Assembly (NCBI GenBank): GCA_019671005.1
Contig: CM033745.1
Span: forward strand, 16,234,921 to 16,298,920
Length of the DNA: 64,000 nucleotides
Origin: Hibiscus mutabilis
Lineage: Eukaryota > Streptophyta > Magnoliopsida > Malvales > Malvaceae
Direction of reading: 5' to 3'
Under the pieces are notes generated by a model. The model searched no databases. It saw nothing but the letters and a program-made list of their open reading frames with translations, and was not told where the DNA came from. This document shows, piece by piece, positions 56,064 to 64,000 of this stretch. How positions within the stretch are numbered: the first letter of the stretch is position 1; each line of letters starts with the position of its first letter. The position numbers and the translations under genes are program-made.

Positions 56064-58304
56064 TTGGTAAAGTTCACAAATGGTAACTAAATTTTGATAA
56101 ATTATTTAATTTGATAATTAAATTTTTAATTATTTTAATATTACCATTAAACTTTTAATTTTGCTTTAATATTAGTAATAGTTAAAATAATTTGTATAAT
56201 AACACATTTAGTACTCCACGTTTGTACATTTAAACAATTTAGTCTTAATTCAAAAAATAATAAATTTAACCCTTATTATTTAAAAATTATATTAATTTGA
56301 CCCTATTTTCATTAAAAAGAATATAACCTTAGACCCTAAACCCTTAAACTATTAAACCCTAAACACTTAAACTCTTAAACTATAAACCGGACAAATCATT
56401 GTCTTATGTCATCTTTACCAAAATTCAGTTACAGAACTTTGCTTGTCTATTCACTGCTTTTTACCTTACAAATATATTACTTTCTACACTGTTTTCATGG
56501 GATTAAGTACATTCTTCAACTATGCTTCATTTATTCTCTCGATTTCGGGTACTGAGTTTGTTTTATCTACTTGGACTCCGATGAGACCGAATTTGAATTT
56601 TAATATTTATGTTTTTGTCCTCATCTTTGATTCTATTTGAAATTCCTTTCGAAAAAAAATATTTATGTTTTTGCTTTGTTTAACGAGAATATGAAACCAG
56701 AACCTACTTCGAAGGGAAATTATGGGTCATTTTAGCTGGATGGAACAACAGCCTATGCTCCTGGAAATACTAATAGCAATGATTCCACCCACGGTCAAAG
56801 TAGGGATGGCAATGTATCGAACTTGGATTAGACTTTATAAAAAAATTTAAGTTCGAATTTAAGCTCGATCTAATAAAATATTTAAAATCTAAATTTAAAT
56901 TCGAAAATTCGAATCTAATTAATTTTCCTTTTTTAAAGTAACAACTCAAAAAAAATTAAATAAAAAATAATTTTCATATAACAAATATATTTAAACTAAT
57001 AGCATAATCTACTATTGTCTTACTGGTCTACTAACAGAACTACTTTCCAAATCACAATTATAAAATGTCTAATAAATATTACAATCCAATTTAAAACAAA
57101 TTAAAAATATAATCAAAATGGTCAACCATCAACATTTGACATAGAGAAAAAAGTTTCTAACCATCAAGCTTCTATTGTTGGCCGGTACATCTTATGGCAC
57201 AACAGAAAAATTATCCGGCGATCACCACCAGAGATCCATGTACAAAGAACAAATTGGGGTGATTAAGGATGAAGAATTAGCTGTTTAAAATCTGGAATTC
57301 TGAATTTGGAGAAGATAAATACTCAATCACGATTTTACGATGTCGATTCCGAAGCCACAACGATAACGTTTTGACCTCTACGTAGTTCACCCAGTTGGAA
57401 ATAGCATATATTAGAGGGTTTTTCAAAAAGCATTAATGACTGCTAGAGATCTTTCATGCGATCATGCTTTTATATAACCTTTGTAATCCTAATTCAACTT
57501 GACTAAGATTTCAATATATATTAAATATATATAACCTCAATTCAACTTAATTAGGATTTGAATATATATTTATATTTTTTAAATCTAAGAGTTTTAAATG
57601 TTTTTATTCGGATTCATATATGGATCGAACTCAGATCATATATATATTTGGATCGAATTCGGATCGAATTATGAGAATGTCCATATCCGATCCATCTCCT
57701 ATTAAGACTCAGACCTTTTTTCCGAATTTAAATTCAAACTTTTTTCGATTAGATTTGAATTGTATTTTTTCTTCAAGTTCGAATCAAATTCAAATTATAT
57801 TGCCATCCTTTGGTGGAAGTTTCCACCAATTATTTGTCTATTTCTTGAGCGATGGTAAAGTTGGGAGCTTTTTCAGGATTTTAATGTTGAAAGTTCCCAC
57901 TTTTTCATTGGATACTCATAAAAATGACAAACATTGAAACGTGAGATTTTACCAATTTCTTTTCCTCAATTTTTGGTTTGATTGGTGGCAGGTTTCGAGT
58001 TTAGATTTTAGTGTTTATGATTTAGGGTTAAATTATTTTTAATAAAAATAAGGTTAAATTGAAATAATATTTAAATAATGAGAGTTAAATTTATTATTTT
58101 TTTGAATTAGAACTAAATTATTTGAATGTGTTAACGTAAAGGACTAAATGTATTATTATACAAAATATTTTAACGTTTGTTAACGGGTCAGTAGTAACAT
58201 TGAAACAAAACTAAAAGTTTAATGGTAACATTTAAGCAATTAAAAGTTTAATTACCAAATCAAATAATTTACTAAAATTTAGTTACCATTTATGAATTTT
58301 ACCC
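56064..58304. mobile_element. Long-terminal-inverted-repeat element (MULE-like or foldback), non-autonomous
   Basis: Left arm 56064-56395 and right arm about 57985-58304 are inverted copies over roughly 320 bp. For example 'aaatggtaactaaatttt' on the left faces 'aaaatttagttaccattt' on the right. The outer ends are GGTAAA(G/A)TTCA. TAAATTAT occurs just outside both ends (56056-56063 and 58305-58312), a candidate 8-bp duplication, weak because the region is AT-rich. No transposase is seen. The long arms suggest a Mutator-like family; the 8-bp footprint leaves hAT or foldback possible. Confidence 0.75.
56801..57811. mobile_element. hAT-like non-autonomous element nested in the inverted-repeat element
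   Basis: Left end TAGGGATGGCAAT and right end ATTGCCATCCTTT are inverted (10 identical bases, GGATGGCAAT), a terminus I associate with plant hAT MITEs. The flanks GGTCAAAG (56793-56800) and GGTGGAAG (57812-57819) agree at 6 of 8 positions, consistent with an aged 8-bp duplication. Sub-terminal sequence is 'ttcgaa'-rich on both sides. The frame at 57620-57937 is low-complexity and not credible as a protein. Confidence 0.65.
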
Positions 58305-58312
58305 TAAATTAT

Positions 58313-59460
58313 AATTAGTCATTTAGTTATGAGTTTAGTAGTAAACAATTAAATTTTTACTAAAAGTTATAAAGAAATATTTTAATTAAAATATTGTTAC
58401 AAATATATCACCCGTCATTAAAATTGAAACGGTCGTACCTGGTATATTTATATTTTTAATCCAAAATTTTATATTTTCTATTAATATTGTCCTAATTTAA
58501 AATAATTCGATAAATGTAATTTTTTATTAAAAAAATTCATTAAATTATTCTTTTTATAATATTGTTAAAGCAAGAGAGCTCATTGGATCAAACCAGTAAT
58601 TGGGTAACAATATTATGTCATAAAACAACAAGTTATTGTTAATTAGGTATATCGTTATTTTACCTATGAAGTAATATAACAAGTTATTGAACCTATAATT
58701 AACTGATATGAAGTATAGTTTATCCAATTTTTAGGTTTAACTACCGGTATTCAACCCATTGATTGACTAATCCAGATCGAGTATTGTAGAAGTCTATTAT
58801 GGAGTGACCATTCCAACTCAGTTTGTTTTATTCACAACGTCAGGATTATAACTCATGACCTTGCTTAAAGCACTTAATGTCTCATCTCACTAGACCTACT
58901 AGTTGTTGATAGTTTATCCATTTTACTTTGGCTCGAACTAATGTATTTAATTAGTGGATGGAGTACGCAATCAGATTGTATCAAATTAGATTTTATGTAT
59001 ACAAATCTATTAGACGTGTTTGATTCTCATTTGATTGTTTTAATTATTTTATTCAAAACTATTATTTAATTAAGTTGGTGTCAAATTAATTTATCACAGA
59101 AATTCGAATAACAAAAATTGAATACAGTGCAAATAGACAAGGGAGTCCTTGTATACGATCCAATTTATTAACATCAGACTTTTATTAAATAATTATAAAT
59201 ATTAGTTGGTTGCTTGATTGATGAACTAAATAATTATAAATATTATAGGAATCTCAGTTATCAACATATAGCAATAATACTATTAATAAAATATTATTTT
59301 ATTAAAGTGGATAAACAAAAATACTTTATATGAATAAATATTTAGAAAACTTAAATTAACAAAAGATTGTAGATAGAGTGATAAAAGATTTATATACGAA
59401 ACTCATTGGTATTGTATTTGATTCTCAAGCAATGATTTTTAGTTGTTTAATTGAAGATTA
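58313..59460. other. AT-rich intergenic stretch
   Basis: About 1.15 kb with no gene, convincing repeat boundary or RNA gene that I can see. Confidence 0.5.
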
Positions 59461-59466
59461 TATAAA

Positions 59467-59680
59467 GGAAAATACTTTGATATACAAATAGTTTAATTTT
59501 ATTATTTAGGATTTACGGGTTTAGTGTACATAGCGTACAATTCAAATTTTATTCTTAAAGTTTAGAGTTTAGGGTTTAAGATTTAGATTTTAGGGTGTTA
59601 AAGATTCGAGTTTTAAGTTTTAATTTTTATAGTAGAGTTGTGTAATTTTTTTTACGCTTGTGTATCAAAATATAACATTT
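59467..59680. mobile_element. MITE-like relic related to 31277-31492
   Basis: Left 'ggaaaatactttgatatacaa' and right, reverse-complemented, 'gttatattttgatacacaag' are similar to the termini of the MITE at 31277. The interior has the same 'ttagggtttaag(a/t)tttag' style. Length is about 214 bp. Boundaries are approximate. Confidence 0.5.
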
Positions 59681-61100
59681 ATATAAATATAAGGAAAATG
59701 TTTACGGTGATATTTATCGTACTTTGTAATATAATTTTTGTTCAGAAAAAATTGTATATTTTATTCTGAGATCACACGGTAACATATAACAATTTATTCA
59801 AAAATATATAACAATTAAATATAATTCTATCCTCCAAGTCATGTTTCAATTCTCGTTAATGTTGAAGGTTTTCCCTAACTTATTCTCAAATAAATGGCGA
59901 AGCAAATGCCAGATATTTATTTTCATGCCCAGTCCTCAAATAGAAGGTCCAATCATATCGCATCTTTGACTAATTAGTCCGGCCGAACATACACGGGGAA
60001 GGACAAAGGGTGTGAGGACAGCAGCATTCTTAAAATTTTCAAATTTTTATATATTTTTATAAATAATTTAATTTTATACTTTTAAAATTTTATAATTTTA
60101 TACCCTTTATTTTTCAAATATATTTTTTTGATAGTTTATATCCTTATAAAAATTTTACATATATACACTACCATGTTTTTTGTTTAGATTTTTGATATTA
60201 CGTGGTTTAGTGATGAAATTTAACCTTATTCATTATAAGAAATATATTAAAATGTTAATTTTTTTTAAAAAAAGTAATAATATATTATTATACTTTTTTT
60301 GTTGATGATCGTTCTCATTGATCCTCAAATTTGTGATGATGACAATTTCTTTGTCGAATTGAACCCGGGTATGGAAGAGCACTTATAAACAGTGAACGTT
60401 GTCATAGAGGTATGTTATACCTTATATACTTCGACACCCATTTTTTTGTAATAAAAATTCTTCGACAACTTTACTTTTTTCAACATTAATTCTTTTAAAA
60501 AAATTGTGTCTTTAAAGTTTTTCACACAGAAACTCTTTAGTTTTAGAATTTTTTCAGGAAGACATAAGAGTTTATTCGGAGTCTACTTCGTTACATTCTT
60601 CAAACAATAACCATCTTGATAAGACCAATGTATGATCCCCCTGTCTCACCAATCATGCCCATTGCCTGAGACACTGACTTCCTCTTCATGTTCAATCCGT
60701 CAGGTTTAGACTTGACACGTACTATTAAAGATTGTTAGTCATCCTTTTTAAATACCTCAAGAAAGACCGACAAAAGAGATGAGCTCTCTCCATAAGAGAA
60801 ATGCCACATTCCTCCTGCTTACCTTTAGTTTAACTCCTCACTCTGATTAGCATCGATTGTGGCTCTTCGTTTAAATCAAAAGATTGAACCTTTAGAAACT
60901 GCCACAACAATCTCTGCTCTTAATTGCTCGTCAACAAGGTATATCTCATACTATTTTTGCATGAACTAAGTATGAGGGAAGGGTTTTAAATACGTGTTGG
61001 TGGAAAACAATTGTGTAGAGACAATTAAAACTCGTACCAACCAAGCTAGGATTTATGAACGGGCTTCTCGGATTTGAGCTCTATTCGCAGGGATGAAGCT
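59681..61100. other. AT-rich intergenic stretch
   Basis: No supported gene. There are homopolymer-rich segments around 60040-60300. Short frames have no recognisable content. Confidence 0.45.
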
Positions 61101-61512
61101 ATTGTCACGGGGCCATTACCCTCTTCCCAAAAGACATGTCTGATAGGATGTGCAGCGCCACCGTTTATATATCTCAAGACCTCTTTGTTCATTTCCGGTG
61201 TGGGATTAATGACCCCACCTTTTCTCAGGTATGACATTCTCCTCCACTCAACCTCGTGACACCCTCGTCATGAGCTTTCACTCTCATGATTGGCCAATTG
61301 TCACGGTTGTCCACCCTTCCTACCCCACTCATGGGTGCTCGGCGTGAAATTAGGCAATCAAAGGGTTGCTCTGCTACTACTTGTCACGAGGCCATTACCC
61401 CATTCCCAAAAGACATGTTTGATAGGATGTATGGCGTCACCGTTTATATATCCCAATACCTCTCTTTTTCCTTTCCGATGTGAGATTAATGAACCCTCAT
61501 CTTCTCAGGCGT
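61101..61512 (-). repeat. Pair of ~130-bp direct repeats, LTR-promoter-like
   Basis: 61104-61231 and 61381-61512 match ('tgtcacg(g/a)ggccattaccc', 'cccaaaagacatgt(c/t)tgat', 'caccgtttatatatc', 'ttctcagg(t/c)(a/g)tgaca'). On the minus strand each contains a TATATAAAC-like box after 'cccacaccggaa', which resembles an LTR leader. The frames across it (61046-61514) are repeat translation. Confidence 0.65.
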
Positions 61513-61731
61513 GACACTATGTTTTGCCTTAGGGCCACTGTCTATCCCATTTTTTATTGTTAAATAATATACATAGATATTTACCTATTTAGACTTCTTA
61601 ATTTTAGTTTATTTTGACTTTGCCTCCCCTAATTTTAGTTTATTTTAATTTCCCCTGTTTTTATTGTTAGTTATACTTTGTCCCTTCGATCTAATATCTT
61701 GACTTCGTCCTTGTCTATCCGAGCAAGGCTC

Positions 61732-62978
61732 TGTTGGAAAAACGTGAGGAAGTGCTAACTTTGCGCCATATTTCGAATGGATCAAGGTGGAGATTCAAAT
61801 AAGGATTCTTTTGGGTCTTATTCTTCTCCATGAGACCTTTACAACGATATCTCATATGCTCAAAATGGTTGAGTATTGAATGAGAAATTGATGCTCAAAG
61901 TAAAGAAGTTGTGAATTAAATAAGGAAATAGAAACCCCAATCCCACATTGATAGGATAAATGAAATAAAAAGTGTTTATATACACTTACTCAACTTTTGG
62001 TTATTGAATGACTTGGATGGAAAATGTGCCTTGCGTGTAGGGATGGTGTGAATCAATCTCATTTGGGTTGGGGCGCACCCACACGACGTGGGCGACGCGA
62101 ATGTCAGAATCAAATAGGCCCTTCGTGGGCTTGCAGATATTTTACCACTTCGAATTAATTTTTTTCTTTAAGATAACATATCTTTTGAGAATATTCTGAA
62201 TTTAAAGGGATATTTGTTGTTCCCTTAAATGCGAATATTAAAAATAGTAATGCTTGCAATTCGCGAAAATATGACATAAGTCAAAGATTTCTGAATCAAA
62301 ATCGGATGGAGGATTTATGGCCATTAATATAGAATATTATGGTTCCTACGTTTAACCTAATTTTCTCCTATATATACATGGCCTCCCTCTAGTTTAAAAA
62401 AATATACAATTTTGGAAAGCTTTCTTCTCTCAAATTGCATTGTTTTTCTGGTGATAGTTAAAGGCTCAAGTACTGTTCGTGATTTCTTAGTCGTGCTGCT
62501 GTAGAAGGTCATTCGTTGTTGTATCTTGGGAGACAACGACCTACGATCTTTAGCACCGAAGAGTGGTCGAATCTGTCTTAAGGAAATTGTGTTGCAAGCA
62601 GGCCTCAACAATCCGAGTTTTGGTTTATTTCGAATCTATTTTATTATTGTAACTTCAATATTTTTGTTTATTTAATCTCTTATTTTGACTTTAACCTTGT
62701 TTATTTAACAATATTAAGACAGACTAATCCAAGGCGATTCAAAATAAGTACGGTTGAGAAAGCAAACAAATTTATTTTCAAGAATTATCCTGTCGTTTTA
62801 ACGGGTTTGCTTAGATCTCAAAAATAAACAAGACAAATCTATTTTACAAAAATTATCGTTGGAAGTAACTGAGGTTACGAATTTTTTGAAAAATCAAAAT
62901 AAAAAATCAACGAAATTATTTTTAGTTTATTGGAATCATTATTAATTCTGTTTTCTTGTCTCTTTGTGAACAAAAACA
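61732..62978 (+). other. Possible 5' LTR and leader of a Copia element
   Basis: TGTTGGAAAAACG at 61732 is a typical Copia LTR start. TATA-like boxes lie at 61978 and 62371. I could not find the LTR end or a tRNA-Met primer site before the gag at 62979, so the boundary is uncertain. Confidence 0.35.
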
Positions 62979-64000
62979 ATGACAACGAAAAAATATGTTG
63001 ATTTATCAACCGCTAAGGTATTGAACCACAACCAAGCTTCGAAAAAACTGATTCTGAACCTATACGCAACGGTAGTGGCAATGAACCATAATGAGAAGCC
63101 ATCGAAATTCTATGGACAGAATTTCAAGACATGTTCTATTTGACCATGCTGAATCTGGCAAAGTATCTAAAGGAAGATCCCATGTTGTCGCGGTGAGGGA
63201 CGAAGAAGGGAAGGTGGGTGATCTCCTTCAGCATTAGTGAGGCCTGGAATAATGCTGACTTCTTGTGTCGAAACTACATCCTCAATGGACTATAAGTTTC
63301 GTTGTATCCATTGTATGATGTTTATAAAACTGTGAAAGAATTGTGGGTAGCATTGGACCACAAATACAAAGTAGAAGATGCTGGGGCTAAATAGTTCATA
63401 GTCGCAAAATTTTTGAACTTTACTATGGTTGATTCTAAAACAGTAGTAAGTCAAGTGGAAAAACTTCAACTGATTATTCACAGAATTCTTGTTGAAGGAA
63501 TGATGATAAGCGAGTCCTTTCAAGTAGTTGGCATCATTGAAAAACTGCCTTCTGGATGAAATGACTTCAAAAATTACTTGAAGCACGAAAAAAATGAATG
63601 TTAGTGGGGGAACTGATTGTCAGATTTCGTATCAAAGAAAACAACAGAGGCAATGCCAGAAAGCTCACATTCAAAGAGGCCAAGGCAAATGTTGTCAAAG
63701 TTAGGAAGAGAAAGCAACCCTAACATCACCAAGCGAGGTCAAAGTTGGGGTCTAAGGGTTGAATTTCCAAGAAAGAGAAATTCAAGAGAGCTTGCTACAA
63801 CTGTGGTAAGGTGGGGCACAGATCCTCTAAATGCAGAAATCCAAAACCAATTAGGCAAATGCTGTGGAGGAGTAGAAATGTGTGTTGTGATCTCTGAAGT
63901 CAACCTGGTTGACTCAAACCCAAGAGAATGGTGGCTAGACACTAGAGCCACACGTCAAAGGGAAGGGAACTGTAGTCTTGAAGATGATATTCGGCAAGGA
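62979..64000 (+). pseudogene. gag: Decayed Copia gag and protease start, cut by the window edge
   Basis: Starts at ATG 62979 (MTTKKYVDLSTAKVLN). Copia Gag (UBN2-type) segments follow in shifting frames: 'LTMLNLAKYLKEDPM', 'YKTVKELWVALDHKY', 'FLNFTMVDSKTVVSQVEKL' and 'IIEKLPSG'. A classic C-X2-C-X4-H-X4-C knuckle (CYNCGKVGHRSSKC) lies at 63793-63834. The protease region 'EWWLDTRAT' near 63930 has Arg where the catalytic D-T/S-G triad needs Gly, and it jumps to a downstream segment. At least six stops or frameshifts make it non-functional. Confidence 0.85.

Noticed and set aside
57620..57937. 105-codon plus-strand frame inside the hAT-like element
   Set aside because: Low-complexity TTCGAA/ATC-rich sequence with no transposase features.

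Overview
This window reads as nuclear DNA of a flowering plant. It is AT-rich, dominated by nested LTR retrotransposons, and holds one spliced plant gene with nine exons. The Ogre/Tat-type elements with plant-mobile-domain (PMD) coiled-coil tails remind me of cotton and other Malvaceae, but that is an impression from memory. I found no bacterial operons, CRISPR arrays, rRNA or tRNA genes.

Layout. (1) 1-20006 is an old minus-strand LTR-like repeat, running off the left edge, split by two later insertions. The first is a non-autonomous Athila-type element at 53-4888 with 5-bp target duplication CTTAC. The second is a 12.7-kb non-autonomous Ogre/Tat element at 6315-18986 with duplication GTATC. 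The Ogre element keeps two long open frames: a Gag-tail/PMD-coiled-coil chimera and a Gag. It has no protease, reverse transcriptase or integrase. (2) 20007-21620 is another LTR-like stretch with a dense TTGAC cluster. (3) 21621-25271 is the 3' half of a minus-strand Athila element: truncated LTR, polypurine tract and decayed integrase. It is cut by two Ogre-like elements at 25272-49523. Copies of the same Athila LTR resume at 49524-50723. (4) The first of these Ogre-like elements, 25272-30934, is joined inside its 3' LTR to the truncated 5' LTR of the second, 30935-49523. The second element's 5' LTR carries a 216-bp MITE and a 5.9-kb LTR-like insertion. The uninterrupted 3' LTR serves as an empty-site control for both. 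(5) 50724-51880 is low-copy sequence with unidentified coding scraps. (6) 52384-55820, minus strand, is a SPARK-domain receptor-like kinase resembling Arabidopsis At1g49730, with an intact kinase domain and a frameshifted tail. (7) Its upstream region carries a 2.2-kb long-inverted-repeat element, starting about 240 bp from the start codon, with a hAT-like element nested inside. (8) 58305-64000 is AT-rich intergenic DNA with a second MITE-like relic, a duplicated promoter-like repeat, and a decayed Copia gag running off the right edge.

The only gene likely to serve the plant is the receptor kinase. The most notable material is in the three Ogre-like elements. All of them lack recognisable pol. 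They share a primer-binding site and leader motif, an LTR palindrome, a conserved non-coding block behind gag, a 3' tandem-repeat zone, and scattered PMD-protein fragments.
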